Assembly (NCBI RefSeq): GCF_032818155.1
Contig: NZ_CP102589.1
Span: 3,582,001-3,646,000 of the forward strand
Direction: 5' to 3'
Source of the DNA: Niallia taxi
GTDB taxonomy: Bacteria; Bacillota; Bacilli; Bacillales; Cytobacillaceae
DNA: 64,000 bases
The number at the start of each line of letters is the position of its first letter. Position 1 is the stretch's first letter. Under the pieces are notes generated by a model, which worked only from the letters and a program-made list of their open reading frames with translations, did not search any database and had not been told where the DNA came from. Positions 24,205-33,332 of this stretch are shown here, piece after piece. Position numbers and translations under genes: made by a program.

Positions 24205-26208
24205 TTAACCTGCTTTCGAACCTTGTTGAAGCTGGTACATTTGATAATATCTTCCTTTAAGCTCCATCAATTCTTCATGATTTCCTTTTTCAACTATTTC
24301 ACCGTGATCAAGAACGATTATTTGATCGGCATTACGGATGGTAGAAAGACGATGGGCAATAATAAACGTCGTTCTTCCCTTTTTAAGTACCTCCATTGCC
24401 TGCTGAATAATCTGCTCTGTTTCCGTATCAATACTGCTTGTCGCTTCATCCAAGATAAGGATAGCAGGATCAAAGGCGAGTGCGCGTGCAAAGGAAATGA
24501 GCTGGCGCTGTCCACTCGACAACGTGCTTCCCTTTTCGATAACCGGTTCATCATAGCCTTTCTCAAGATTTTTGAGAACTCTGTCTGCTCCAACATCCTT
24601 TAATGCTTTTTCAACCATCTCTCTTGTAATGGCAGGATTGTTGAGCGTCACATTAGAGGCTATCGTTCCTTTAAAGAGAAACGGGTCTTGCAAAACGATG
24701 CCCATATGCTTCCTTAAATCTTGTCTCGACATTTCGGAAATATCCATACCATCAATCGTTATTTTCCCTGACTGAATATCATAAAAACGGAACAATAAAT
24801 TCATAATAGAACTCTTACCTGAACCGGTATGCCCAACAAGTGCGACCGTATCTCCGTGCTGCGCTTCAAATGAAATGTCTTTTAAAACATATTCATCCTC
24901 CTTGTAAGCGAAGTTGACGTGCTCAAAGGCAACATTGCCTTTATACCTCGTTATGCTAGGCTTAGCTACGTCAATACCGTCCTCACGAAGCAATTCAAAT
25001 ACTCTGTCACCTGCAACCAGAGCCTGCTCTAAATTCGCCAATTGGTTGACGATTCCCTGAACTGGCTGAAACAAACGGTTAATATAATCGACAAACGCGT
25101 AAAGAACACCTAATGAAATGGCAGAGGATACACTCAATGTCTGCCCTGCAACAAACCAGATAAATGCAACAAAAATAAGATTTCTGAGTACAGCGACTAA
25201 ATTATGTGAAGTCAAGCTGTTCAAGTTCAACATCTTGTTCTGGTACTTAAAATGCTCTTCGTTTAAAGTCTCGAATTCACTAGAGGTTTGTTTTTCCTTG
25301 CCAAAGGCCTGAATGATATTCATCCCTTGAATGGATTCATTCACCATTCCGTTAATATCACTGATCCTAGCTCTAATAACATGGTTATACTTTGCTGCAA
25401 AACGTCTGTATCCGATCATCCATAAATAAAGGATCGGCAGAAGAACAAGACAGATTGCTGCAAGCTTCGCATTAAGGATAAATAATGCAACATATATGCC
25501 AATAATATAAATACCACTTGAAAAGAAGTTAGAAAGAACTGTCACATATAGCTCTCTGATTGCTTCTGTATCATTTGTTACCCTTGCAACAACCTTGCCT
25601 GCTGGCAGGTTATCGAAATATTTAATTGGCATCCGCTGAATTTGGGCAAATACGTCCTCCCTCATCTTCTGGATTATTCTGTTTGCTGATTTCTGCAAGT
25701 ATAGATGCTGTCCATATTGAAACACGGAAGCTATAATAACAAGCCCGAAATAAAAGGCCAGCAGTTTAATAATCGAGGGCACTTCTAGTTTAAAGAATGC
25801 AAAGACTTCCTCCATACTGAGACGTGCTGCTTCATACTTAGCAACATCACCGCCTGAGGTAATGGTCAAAACCCCATCTTTATAGCTTCTTTCTCCATCA
25901 AAGCTAATATCTTCTTGGATAAACAAAAAGTTTCTTCCGACTTGAAAAATCCTCGCATCTGCTGTATCACTTTCTCCTGTCGGCTTAACTTTCGTGTACA
26001 AATTACCATCATACTCGACTGCTCCTGTAGTTGAGGTAGTTTCGTACCATTTATTTTCAATCCCCATAATATGGTCATCGATAATTTTTTTGGCGATAAA
26101 CGGCCCAGCTAAATCTGCAACAACCGCTATCGTCAGCATGATGAGAGCGAATATTATTATTTTTTTAAATTGTAATGCATATTGAAGTAATCTTCTTCCA
26201 GTGCTCAT
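24205..26208 (-). CDS. bmrD: Heterodimeric multidrug ABC exporter subunit BmrD (YheH)
   Basis: This 667-residue fused TM-ATPase half transporter carries a long extracellular insertion between TM1 and TM2 (about residues 35-140), as in B. subtilis BmrD. The C-terminal nucleotide-binding domain has Walker A GHTGSGKSS, signature LSSGQRQLISFARAL and canonical Walker B ILILDEATSSID with the catalytic Glu. It pairs with BmrC to export drugs such as Hoechst 33342 and doxorubicin. It starts within the bmrC stop (4-base ATGA overlap). This subunit supplies the active ATPase site. Confidence 0.93.
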   Translation of the reverse strand: MSTGRRLLQYALQFKKIIIFALIMLTIAVVADLAGPFIAKKIIDDHIMGIENKWYETTSTTGAVEYDGNLYTKVKPTGESDTADARIFQVGRNFLFIQEDISFDGERSYKDGVLTITSGGDVAKYEAARLSMEEVFAFFKLEVPSIIKLLAFYFGLVIIASVFQYGQHLYLQKSANRIIQKMREDVFAQIQRMPIKYFDNLPAGKVVARVTNDTEAIRELYVTVLSNFFSSGIYIIGIYVALFILNAKLAAICLVLLPILYLWMIGYRRFAAKYNHVIRARISDINGMVNESIQGMNIIQAFGKEKQTSSEFETLNEEHFKYQNKMLNLNSLTSHNLVAVLRNLIFVAFIWFVAGQTLSVSSAISLGVLYAFVDYINRLFQPVQGIVNQLANLEQALVAGDRVFELLREDGIDVAKPSITRYKGNVAFEHVNFAYKEDEYVLKDISFEAQHGDTVALVGHTGSGKSSIMNLLFRFYDIQSGKITIDGMDISEMSRQDLRKHMGIVLQDPFLFKGTIASNVTLNNPAITREMVEKALKDVGADRVLKNLEKGYDEPVIEKGSTLSSGQRQLISFARALAFDPAILILDEATSSIDTETEQIIQQAMEVLKKGRTTFIIAHRLSTIRNADQIIVLDHGEIVEKGNHEELMELKGRYYQMYQLQQGSKAG

Positions 26209-27971
26209 GCTTGCACCTCAATCCCTGTAGACTGTGCCGTTTTCGTTTGCTGAATTTCAAACTGCTCTTTATACCATCCGTTTTTCTGCAGCAGCTGTTC
26301 ATGTGACCCATGCTCTATAATTTTCCCATCCTCTAGGACGATAATTTGGTCTGCATGCTGAACCGCTGTCATTCTATGTGTTGTAATAATTGTCGTTTTA
26401 CCTGAACGTTCTTTTTTTATATTTTGGATAATATTCTGTTCTGTTTTGGCATCAACTGCAGATAAGGAATCGTCCAAAATTAGAATTTCAGGATTTCTTA
26501 TTAAAGCTCTCGCGATAGAAATTCTTTGTTTTTGCCCGCCAGATAAAGCAACACCCTTTTCTCCTACTAGCGTTTCCAACCCTTCTGGAAGCATCTCAAT
26601 ATCCTGGTTAAATGAGGCTAAGCGAATTGCTTCCTCTAGCTGCTCCTCTGTTGCACTCTCCAAATTTCCAAATAGAATATTATCTTTCACTGTTTTTGAG
26701 AATAGAACATGATCTTGCGGCACATAGCCAATCCAGCTACGGAGCTTTTGCAAATTTATTTCGTCAATGCTCGTGCCATTGATGGAGAGTTCTCCTTGTC
26801 CTTTTGGGTACTCTCTCAGCAGCTGCTTTACTAGTGTCGTTTTACCGCTACCGGTCTTCCCGACAACCCCAATTGTTTCGCCTCTGTTAATCCGCAAATT
26901 AATATCATTAAGATTAGTTACGGCAGAAGACGGATATTGGAATTGTACGGAATCAAATAAAATAGCGTCAGGAACAGCTAATTCATTACTTGCGCTAGGA
27001 TTTAAGACATCTGGCTTATAATCTAATGTTTCCTGCACCCTGTCTAATGAAGCGTTTCCTCTTTGCATGACATTCATTAATTCACCAATAGCAAACATCG
27101 GCCATACTATCATTCCAAGGTAGACGTTAAAGCTAACAAGCTGGCCAATGGTTATTTGCTGCTGAAAAACAAGATAGGACCCGTAACCCAAGCCAATAAT
27201 ATAGCTTAACCCGACAAGAATACGAATCGTCGGTTCAAATAAAGAATCAATCTTCGCAACCTGAATGTTTTTGTTATAAACATCCTCTGTCATCTGATGA
27301 AATTCTTTTTCATCATCCTTCTCCAATACATATGCCCGAATAACACGGACACCACCGATTGACTGAAGAACACTATCATTTAAGTCTCCAAAAGCATCCT
27401 GAGCCTCTGTAAATCGTTTATGAATTCGATCACCGTATATTTTCATGATGATAGCCATAATTGGTAGCGGCAATATCGCTGCAAGTGTCAGCTTCCAGCT
27501 TACTAAAAGACACATCGTAATAAGAATGGTAATCATAAACGCTGTAGAATCAATCAATGTTAATATTCCGAATCCTGCTGTAATACTGATTGCCTTCAAG
27601 TCATTTGTCGCCCTTGCCATTAAATCACCAGTACGGTTCTTTTGAAAAAATGTCGGTGTCATTTTAAGCAAATGTCCCATAAAATTGCTCCGCAGCTTTC
27701 GCTCCAACACAAAAGCGCCACCAAACAGCTTATACATCCAAAAATAGGTTATTGCGTATGAGCTAATTGTGATTATTGCTACCGCAGCAATATATTGCAT
27801 TGTCTTTACGCTTGTCAGCGAACCTACATTTATTTCGTCAATAAACATTCCTAGAATTTGCGGCGGCAAAATATCAATAACCCCCACAAGGATAAGTAAG
27901 GTGATGGCTATCGTATACCTTTTCCAGTGTTCTTTAAAAAACCATTTTAATTTAAATAAAATTGAAAACAT
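26205..27971 (-). CDS. bmrC: Heterodimeric multidrug ABC exporter subunit BmrC (YheI)
   Basis: This 588-residue half transporter has six TM helices then an ATPase domain with Walker A GKTGSGKTT, signature LSGGQKQRISIARAL and Walker B EILILDDSLSAVDA. The position of the catalytic Glu is Asp here, the degenerate site expected of BmrC in the asymmetric BmrCD pair. ATG 27971 follows GAGGGGAGAAAAAT. The gene is preceded by about 330 bases of leader with two mini-ORFs and a terminator, resembling the bmrB attenuation leader that in B. subtilis induces the pump when ribosomes stall. Confidence 0.93.
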   Translation of the reverse strand: MFSILFKLKWFFKEHWKRYTIAITLLILVGVIDILPPQILGMFIDEINVGSLTSVKTMQYIAAVAIITISSYAITYFWMYKLFGGAFVLERKLRSNFMGHLLKMTPTFFQKNRTGDLMARATNDLKAISITAGFGILTLIDSTAFMITILITMCLLVSWKLTLAAILPLPIMAIIMKIYGDRIHKRFTEAQDAFGDLNDSVLQSIGGVRVIRAYVLEKDDEKEFHQMTEDVYNKNIQVAKIDSLFEPTIRILVGLSYIIGLGYGSYLVFQQQITIGQLVSFNVYLGMIVWPMFAIGELMNVMQRGNASLDRVQETLDYKPDVLNPSASNELAVPDAILFDSVQFQYPSSAVTNLNDINLRINRGETIGVVGKTGSGKTTLVKQLLREYPKGQGELSINGTSIDEINLQKLRSWIGYVPQDHVLFSKTVKDNILFGNLESATEEQLEEAIRLASFNQDIEMLPEGLETLVGEKGVALSGGQKQRISIARALIRNPEILILDDSLSAVDAKTEQNIIQNIKKERSGKTTIITTHRMTAVQHADQIIVLEDGKIIEHGSHEQLLQKNGWYKEQFEIQQTKTAQSTGIEVQA

Positions 27972-28001
27972 ATTTTTCTCCCCTCATCTCACAAAACTTA
28001 A

Positions 28002-28058
28002 CTAGCCGCTTTCCAGATCCATTCTGTTTGCTCCATAACTTCTGCTACCTACAATCAT
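28002..28058 (-). CDS. Mini-ORF 2 in the bmrC leader (18 codons)
   Basis: An 18-codon frame with a strong site AAGGAGG nine bases before its ATG (a second in-frame ATG lies two codons upstream). It encodes MIVGSRSYGANRMDLESG and stops 31 bases before bmrC. It lies after the terminator, so it would be translated only in read-through transcripts and could couple translation into bmrC. No similarity is known to me. Confidence 0.4.
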   Translation of the reverse strand: MIVGSRSYGANRMDLESG

Positions 28059-28133
28059 TAACATCTTCCTCCTTAGATTTTCAGTAATATATATAGAAAA
28101 GAGGCAAATTATTATTTCCCTCTATTTCTCGAA

Positions 28134-28175
28134 CACAAAAAAAGAGACAGACCGCCCCATGCGATCTGTCTCTTT
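28134..28175 (-). terminator. Leader terminator (attenuator) upstream of bmrC
   Basis: An 11-bp stem AAAGAGACAGA / TCTGTCTCTTT (28141-28151 with 28165-28175), 13-base loop, then seven U residues on the minus strand. It sits between the upstream mini-ORF and bmrC, so transcription of the pump needs read-through. Confidence 0.75.
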
Positions 28176-28228
28176 TGATGCTTGCCATTTACATAATAGC
28201 CTTAAAGTCGGCAATTATCCTTTGTGCA

Positions 28229-28306
28229 TCAATTATCCAGATAGAAGCAAAGGCCACTGATATATACAATTCCCAGGTTGATATCCATCATTTTGTTGTT
28301 CCACAT
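28229..28306 (-). CDS. Leader mini-ORF upstream of the bmrC attenuator (25 codons)
   Basis: A 25-codon frame begins with ATG after a strong GGGAGG site (minus strand, spacing 8) and ends about 54 bases before the terminator stem. The peptide begins MWNNKMMDINLGIVYISG. By position it corresponds to the B. subtilis bmrB leader peptide, but I cannot confirm sequence similarity. A second open frame overlaps it (+1) and runs to 28189, closer to the hairpin, without its own ribosome site. Confidence 0.5.
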   Translation of the reverse strand: MWNNKMMDINLGIVYISGLCFYLDN

Positions 28307-28609
28307 ATCAGTCGCCTCCCTTCTTTTCATTAATTTTCCAATATAATATAATTGAAGATTAACATGCTAAAATATTAAAGTCAATTGCTAATATTTCGAC
28401 AAATAATGCTTATAATTGGAAACCTACTACCTCCCCCCCTACTTCAGTATATTTATTCCTCCTTAAGTCGGAGTTACTTTAGTATTTAAGTCACAATTTA
28501 TCTAAATAACGTTTAACCAACTGCCATTCGGGTACTTGATTGTTACATACAAATAAAAATAATGGACGATTATCTTTAAAATAACATGTAGAAAAAAGGA
28601 GCGATAATA

Positions 28610-28894
28610 ATGGAGACATTTTTGAAAAGGGTAACTCTTCATGAAAATATGACGGTAAAGGATATTCTTTCCTTTTACGAGGCAACAAAAAAATTCAATG
28701 TGAAATGTCAGCTTTTATGCAGCAAACACGTCGTGGAAACAACTAGCCTTCCGAAGCTTGTTTCTTTTTTCTTAACAGCAGGCTCAAAGCAGGACATCCA
28801 AATTAAATTAGAGGGAACACAGGCAAGTTCTTTCTGGAAGAGCCTTAAGGAAAACTCCTTTGTAAAGGCCTATAACCAAAATGGCATAGCTTAA
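28610..28894 (+). CDS. HPr-like protein with Thr at position 15 and Ser at position 46
   Basis: This 94-residue protein can be aligned without gaps to HPr, the PTS phosphocarrier. The beta-strand starting KRVTL and the segment LPKLVSFFLTAGSKQDIQIKLEG fit the HPr fold. At position 15, where HPr has the His phosphorylated by enzyme I, it has Thr; at position 17 Lys replaces Arg; at position 46, the HPr kinase site, Ser is kept. This resembles the regulatory paralogue Crh, which has Gln15 and Ser46. It therefore cannot work as a PTS carrier but might be a regulatory partner. ATG 28610 follows AAAGGAGCGATAATA. It is monocistronic with a terminator. Confidence 0.65.
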   Translation: METFLKRVTLHENMTVKDILSFYEATKKFNVKCQLLCSKHVVETTSLPKLVSFFLTAGSKQDIQIKLEGTQASSFWKSLKENSFVKAYNQNGIA

Positions 28895-28904
28895 ATAAGA
28901 AAAA

Positions 28905-28935
28905 GCTTGAAATGCAACCATTTCAAGCCTTTTTT
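28905..28935. terminator. Terminator between HPr-like gene and Xre regulator
   Basis: Stem GCTTGAAATG / CATTTCAAGC (28905-28914 with 28919-28928), followed by T6 on the plus strand and U5 on the minus strand. It serves both convergent genes. Confidence 0.85.
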
Positions 28936-28977
28936 ATTTGCATTAGAAACTAATTAACCATCATGAATGCAAGGCTA

Positions 28978-29433
28978 TTACTGTGCTGTTGACAACTCCT
29001 GGAATCGCTCCATCGACTCTTTTTCATCAAAGCTTGAAAAGATGCGGAAATGATCTTCATCAATAATTCTGAAATGCTGGCTGATGATGTTCTGCTGAAG
29101 AATAAACCCGTTTTTCCTATCCGCTTCACGCCACCATACTTTACCGCCAAGTGTTTTTTCCTTTCTGTAATCCATGCCGTCACGTGCTACTGTTTCTAAC
29201 ACTTCTAACGGCTCATTTCCAAACAAGAAACGCACTGTTTCTGTTTCTCTGAATAAAGCGCAAACTGCCACAACAGTTGACCAGCCTGCATACAATCTGC
29301 CTTTTTCAATTTGAACGAGAGTTTTTTTTGAAAGACCAATAACCTCAGCCATCTTGTCCTGAGTGTAGCCTGCCTCAGTCCGTATTAAGCGCATTTTTTC
29401 CGATACATTAAAAATAATCTCTTCTCTTGTCAA
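28978..29433 (-). CDS. Xre-family transcriptional regulator
   Basis: This 151-residue protein has an N-terminal Cro/C1 helix-turn-helix at about residues 12-65: MRLIRTEAGYTQDKMAEVIGLSKKTLVQIEKG. The C-terminal 80 residues hold no domain I recognise (GGKVWWREADRKNGFILQQN, HFRIFSSFDE) and may sense a signal. The start is TTG 29433 after AAGGGAATG; no in-frame ATG exists before residue 14. A near-consensus promoter with a palindrome at its start lies just upstream, so self-control is likely. It is monocistronic; its targets are not indicated. Confidence 0.85.
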   Translation of the reverse strand: MTREEIIFNVSEKMRLIRTEAGYTQDKMAEVIGLSKKTLVQIEKGRLYAGWSTVVAVCALFRETETVRFLFGNEPLEVLETVARDGMDYRKEKTLGGKVWWREADRKNGFILQQNIISQHFRIIDEDHFRIFSSFDEKESMERFQELSTAQ

Positions 29434-29459
29434 AATGCATTCATTCCCTTATAAGTTAT

Positions 29460-29512
29460 GTGTAATTTTACACTGTTATTTTTATTATAAGCCTATAAAA
29501 GGCAAATTTCAA
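29460..29512 (-). promoter_or_regulatory. Promoter and palindromic operator of the Xre regulator
   Basis: On the minus strand TTGAAA (29512-29507), 17 bases and TATAAT (29489-29484) form a strong sigma-A promoter. The palindrome GTGTAA-TT-TTACAC at 29460-29473 covers the start of the transcript, a typical place for autorepression. A further TGTAAT half-site lies near 29534. Confidence 0.65.
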
Positions 29513-29552
29513 TTTTTAGCTTGGTGAATTTAAGTGTAATTGTTATGGGAAG

Positions 29553-29578
29553 AAAAAATGCCTGCTAAATAGCAGACA
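29553..29578 (-). terminator. Terminator after the chemoreceptor gene
   Basis: On the minus strand TGTCTGCTA / TAGCAGGCA pair (one G-U) with a two-base loop and are followed by six U residues. Confidence 0.75.
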
Positions 29579-29585
29579 TATTTCT

Positions 29586-30866
29586 TTAATGCTGTTTGTA
29601 ATTTTTCAATATATCCTGCAGCTTTTCTCCATGTTTAACCATTTCTTCGGCAGCATTTGTTACATTTGCGATTGCTGTAATTTGTTCGTCTGTTGAAGAG
29701 GCTACTTCCTCGACAGATGCTGCGTTTGATTCAGATACAGCTGAAATAGCTGTAATAGATTGGAGAATATGACTATTCTGCTCTACTATTGTCTTAAGCT
29801 CTGCACCAAGATCTTGGACTGCATGAATCGTTTCATTAACAGCTGAGGATATGTTTGTGAATTCATTTTCAGTGCCATTAACCGCATTATTTAATTCCTC
29901 TGATTGTGTAGTAGTTTCAAATAATGCCTGGACTGTTTTTTCCGTTTCCTTTTCAATCGACTGAATCATTTCCTGAATTTGCTTTGTCGCAAGGTTTGTT
30001 CCTTCGGCAAGCTTTCTGACCTCACTTGCTACAACGGAGAATCCTTTGCCATGCTCACCTGCTCTGGCTGCTTCAATACTTGCATTCAATGCAAGCAGGT
30101 TCGTTTGATCTGAAATTCGGTCAATTGTAACGGTAATATTGGATATATCGAGAATCTTTGTATAAAGGCTCGATATTCCAACACTCACTTCGTCTGTAGC
30201 CCTTTTTGCAAGCTCATTCGATTTTTTCAGCTGATTGATCATTTCTTGACCTTTTTTGGTTGCCGACTCTGAAACTTGAGCAGCATCCTTAATTTGATCA
30301 TTTTTTTCATTCATTTTATTAATAGAATTATTTAATCTACCCATTTCCTTGTTTACGTCTTCTAATTCAGCCGCCTGCTCTCCAGCTCCATGAGCCATAT
30401 CTCCCATTGCTCTGCTTATTTCCTCTGAGCTTGCAGACGTTTGCTCAGCAACTGCTGATAATTCTGCAGACGATTCAAGAATCAAATTACTGATATCACT
30501 GCTTTGACCAAGCAAATACTCAAGCTGGCCTTTTAAGCTTTCTATACTCAAAACTAGCTTGCCAACTTCATCCTTAGAAGTATGAGAGAGCTCCTGTACG
30601 TTCAGATTCCCCTCAGATAGTCTCATGAAGGATTCGCTTACATTTGCTAAAATCACAAATTTCCTTCTCCACGCTATGTAGAATACTACCGAAAGTACCA
30701 CTGCTGAAATTATTACTGCTGCTCCAATCAAAGCAAGAGGCTGTGTAAAGCCATTCTGAAACGCATAATATCCAGCCATACCAGAAGCGGCTGCACCAAC
30801 AAGGATAACTATAAATACAAGTGCCACCATTTTCGCCAATAAGCTTTCCCTCTTTTTCACTACCAT
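29586..30866 (-). CDS. Methyl-accepting chemotaxis protein without a large sensor domain
   Basis: This 426-residue chemoreceptor-like protein has two TM helices close together (about residues 12-31 and 38-64), leaving almost no extracellular loop. A HAMP-like segment and the cytoplasmic signalling domain follow, with the conserved hairpin tip [21 protein letters not shown] and [10 protein letters not shown]. Such receptors sense via the membrane or inside the cell. ATG 30866 follows GGGAGATAG. A GCCGATAG -10 element upstream suggests sigma-D, the motility sigma factor. The gene is monocistronic. Confidence 0.9.
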   Translation of the reverse strand: MVVKKRESLLAKMVALVFIVILVGAAASGMAGYYAFQNGFTQPLALIGAAVIISAVVLSVVFYIAWRRKFVILANVSESFMRLSEGNLNVQELSHTSKDEVGKLVLSIESLKGQLEYLLGQSSDISNLILESSAELSAVAEQTSASSEEISRAMGDMAHGAGEQAAELEDVNKEMGRLNNSINKMNEKNDQIKDAAQVSESATKKGQEMINQLKKSNELAKRATDEVSVGISSLYTKILDISNITVTIDRISDQTNLLALNASIEAARAGEHGKGFSVVASEVRKLAEGTNLATKQIQEMIQSIEKETEKTVQALFETTTQSEELNNAVNGTENEFTNISSAVNETIHAVQDLGAELKTIVEQNSHILQSITAISAVSESNAASVEEVASSTDEQITAIANVTNAAEEMVKHGEKLQDILKNYKQH

Positions 30867-30967
30867 CTATCTCCCTTCTAGCATACTGTTACTATCGAGG
30901 CACACCTCAACAATAAAGCGTTATCAAATTAACTTACTATAAAAAAACAACTACTTATTTACTAAGT

Positions 30968-30994
30968 CTATCGGCTTATAAAAACAATTATTAA
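30968..30994 (-). promoter_or_regulatory. Sigma-D-like promoter of the chemoreceptor gene
   Basis: On the minus strand GCCGATAG (30975-30968) matches seven of eight bases of the sigma-D -10 consensus GCCGATAT. The -35 at the right 15-base spacing is TTAA rather than TAAA. It would give a leader of about 95 bases. Confidence 0.55.
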
Positions 30995-31132
30995 GCTGTT
31001 TTTGAATTTTTTTCTTCCTTTGAAGCATTTGCCCATTATGTTCAAACGGCGGCTTTTTTTATATCACCTGCTGTTAAGGTCGCATAAGCTAAAGGGAAAA
31101 TGATCATTTAAGGAAGGGAGTGAACTCCCATT

Positions 31133-31687
31133 TTGCATATACCCGTAGATCAAGAAACCCATATTCGTATGCTGCTTTTACAGGACAGCAATGAACTGTT
31201 TCAACTTATTGACCAAAACCGTACTTATTTAAAGGAATGGCTTCCATGGATCGATCATATTATCTCTCCTTATCAATATCAGTCAATCATTCCAGATTGG
31301 CATAAGCAGCTTTCGGACAATAATGGCTTTCAAGCAGGAATTTTTCACAGAGACAAACTTGTTGGCATGATTTCTCTTCAGCAGCTTGATTGGATGAGCA
31401 GGCAAGCAAGCATAGGCTACTATTTAGGAGAATCTGTGCAAGGAAAAGGAATTATGACTAAATGTGTTGCTGCTGTCTTAAATCACGCTTTTTATTACTT
31501 AAACCTTAATCGCATTGAAATCCGGTGTGGTATCAACAATGTCAAAAGCCAAGCTATTCCTAAAAAGCTCCACTTTAGAAAAGAGGGTATTATTCGAGAT
31601 GGAGAATGGCTTTATGACCATTACCATGATTTATATTTATACAGCATGCTTGAACGAGAATGGACAGCACTACACCAACGTAAATAA
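31133..31687 (+). CDS. GNAT acetyltransferase, RimJ/RimL (YdaF-like) group
   Basis: This 184-residue N-acetyltransferase of the ribosomal-protein-acetylase group has RTYLKEWLPWID at the N-terminus, the acetyl-CoA-binding stretch YYLGESVQGKGIMTKCVAAVLNHAF, IEIRCGINNVKSQAIPKKLHF and FRKEGIIRDGEWLYDHYHDLYLYSML, all typical of YdaF/RimL proteins that acetylate N-termini or amino acids. The start is TTG 31133. A small hairpin GGGAG-TGAA-CTCCC (31116-31129) lies over the ribosome site and may reduce translation. It is a single gene with no clear partners. Confidence 0.88.
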   Translation: MHIPVDQETHIRMLLLQDSNELFQLIDQNRTYLKEWLPWIDHIISPYQYQSIIPDWHKQLSDNNGFQAGIFHRDKLVGMISLQQLDWMSRQASIGYYLGESVQGKGIMTKCVAAVLNHAFYYLNLNRIEIRCGINNVKSQAIPKKLHFRKEGIIRDGEWLYDHYHDLYLYSMLEREWTALHQRK

Positions 31688-31866
31688 TTCTCCTTTTTTC
31701 CCCTTTCTATTAACTTTAAAAAGAAAAATGTTTAAAAAAACCCAAAATGCGCTAATAGTTTAATGATGTGATAAACCTTAGGCTAATTCATACTAGGAAT
31801 GATTCATTTGGTGTACACTAATACAAACTTACGTATATGTAGGATTAACAGCAAAGATAATAACGA

Positions 31867-33180
31867 ATGGTGTTGAGCGCAATGATAGTATCAAATCTTC
31901 TGCTTATTTTTGTATTAATAGCCTTCTCGGCCTTTTTTGTTGCAATTGAATTTGCCATGGTTAGAGTAAGACCAAGCCGGCTCAACCAGCTGGTGGTTGC
32001 AGGACATAAAAACGCTGCTTCAGCCAAAACGATTACAACCCATTTAGACAGCTACCTATCCGCATGCCAGCTTGGAATAACTATTACCTCGCTCGGCCTT
32101 GGGTGGTTAGGTGAGCCAACTGTACTAAAGTTAATGGCGCCTGTTGTGGAAAAGCTGCAGCTTCCTGATTCTGCCGCACACATTATCTCATTTGTGCTGG
32201 CATTTTCAATTGTAACTTATATTAATGTTGTGATTGGTGAGCTTTTTCCAAAGTCGATTGCAATCGGATATGCAGAAAAAGTGACATTGGCTTTGTCTAA
32301 ACCACTGATCATATTCTACAAGGTGACCTTCCCTTTCATATGGGTATTGAATAATGCGGCAAGGTTAGTAGCCCGCCTATATGGTGTCAAAAGCACAGAC
32401 GCAAACGAAAATGCCCTTTCAGAGGAAGAGCTTCAGCTCATTTTGAAGGAAAGCTACCAAACTGGGGAAATAAACAGGACAGAGTACCGCTATGTCCAGC
32501 GAATTTTTGAATTTGATAACAGGATAGCAAATGAAGTGATGGTTCCACGGACAGAAATGGCTGTCTTGTCCGAGGATATGTCTCTTAAGGATGTCATCAG
32601 TTCCATCAGCTCCCAACGCTACACAAGATACCCGATTACAAAGGATGGGGATAAGGATGCTGTCGTCGGGTTTATTCATGCAAAACAAATTTTGACTGAT
32701 TGTATAAGACAGAATTGTATGGAAGAAACTCCATTAAAAGAATATATACAACCGATTATTCATGTAATGGAAACAATTCCTATCCAACTGCTTTTATTAA
32801 GAATGCAGAAGGAACGAATCTCCATCGCGATTCTCCATGATGAGTTTGGAGGCACAGCTGGACTTGTTACTGTTGAGGATATACTGGAAGAAATAGTTGG
32901 TGACATTATGGATGAATTTGATGTAGATGAATTACCATCCATTCAAAAAATTAGTGATAGCCATTATAGGTTTGATTCCAAACTCCTTCTAAATGAAGTA
33001 AGTAACCTGCTTGGCATTTCGATAGAAAATGACGGAGTTCATACAATTGGCGGGTGGCTTCTTTATAAAAAGCCTGATATAAGTCTAGGTGATTCAATCG
33101 AATACGAAGGCTATTATTTTAAAGCAATTGATTTTCAAAACGGACACATATCTTCTATTGAAGTAACAAAAGAGGCATAG
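31867..33180 (+). CDS. CNNM/CorC-HlyC-type transporter (DUF21-CBS), first of two paralogues
   Basis: At 437 residues it has the DUF21 membrane domain (about 1-200, with LSACQLGITITSLGLGWLGEP and VVIGELFPKSIA), a CBS pair (about 210-340, VMVPRTEM, YTRYPIT, ILHDEFGGTAGLVTVEDILEEIVGDI) and a CorC/HlyC C-terminal domain. Family members such as B. subtilis MpfA (YhdP) and eukaryotic CNNM export or exchange Mg2+. A close paralogue follows at 33615. The ATG at 31867 has little ribosome site; ATG 31882 is an alternative. Here GELFPKS replaces the usual GELAPK, a small difference from the second copy. Confidence 0.88.
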   Translation: MVLSAMIVSNLLLIFVLIAFSAFFVAIEFAMVRVRPSRLNQLVVAGHKNAASAKTITTHLDSYLSACQLGITITSLGLGWLGEPTVLKLMAPVVEKLQLPDSAAHIISFVLAFSIVTYINVVIGELFPKSIAIGYAEKVTLALSKPLIIFYKVTFPFIWVLNNAARLVARLYGVKSTDANENALSEEELQLILKESYQTGEINRTEYRYVQRIFEFDNRIANEVMVPRTEMAVLSEDMSLKDVISSISSQRYTRYPITKDGDKDAVVGFIHAKQILTDCIRQNCMEETPLKEYIQPIIHVMETIPIQLLLLRMQKERISIAILHDEFGGTAGLVTVEDILEEIVGDIMDEFDVDELPSIQKISDSHYRFDSKLLLNEVSNLLGISIENDGVHTIGGWLLYKKPDISLGDSIEYEGYYFKAIDFQNGHISSIEVTKEA

Positions 33181-33194
33181 CATTACATAAAATC

Positions 33195-33220
33195 GGCAGC
33201 CTCTAATATGGCTGCCCTTT
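33195..33220 (+). terminator. Weak terminator after the first DUF21-CBS gene
   Basis: Stem GGCAGCC / GGCTGCC (33195-33201 with 33210-33216) followed by a short CTTTAAT tract; the U-run is poor. Confidence 0.45.
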
Positions 33221-33332
33221 AATCGTGGGAAAATGTCTTTTTTACCTTAAACATATTTTAGCATCACTCACATAAAATATTATATAAGAGCTATAATTAT
33301 TTAAAAAACTGAAAATTGAGAAATTGCACCGT

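Noticed and set aside
28491..28688. Minus-strand open frame between bmrC leader and HPr-like gene
   Set aside because: No ribosome site, overlaps the start of the HPr-like gene and no recognisable features.
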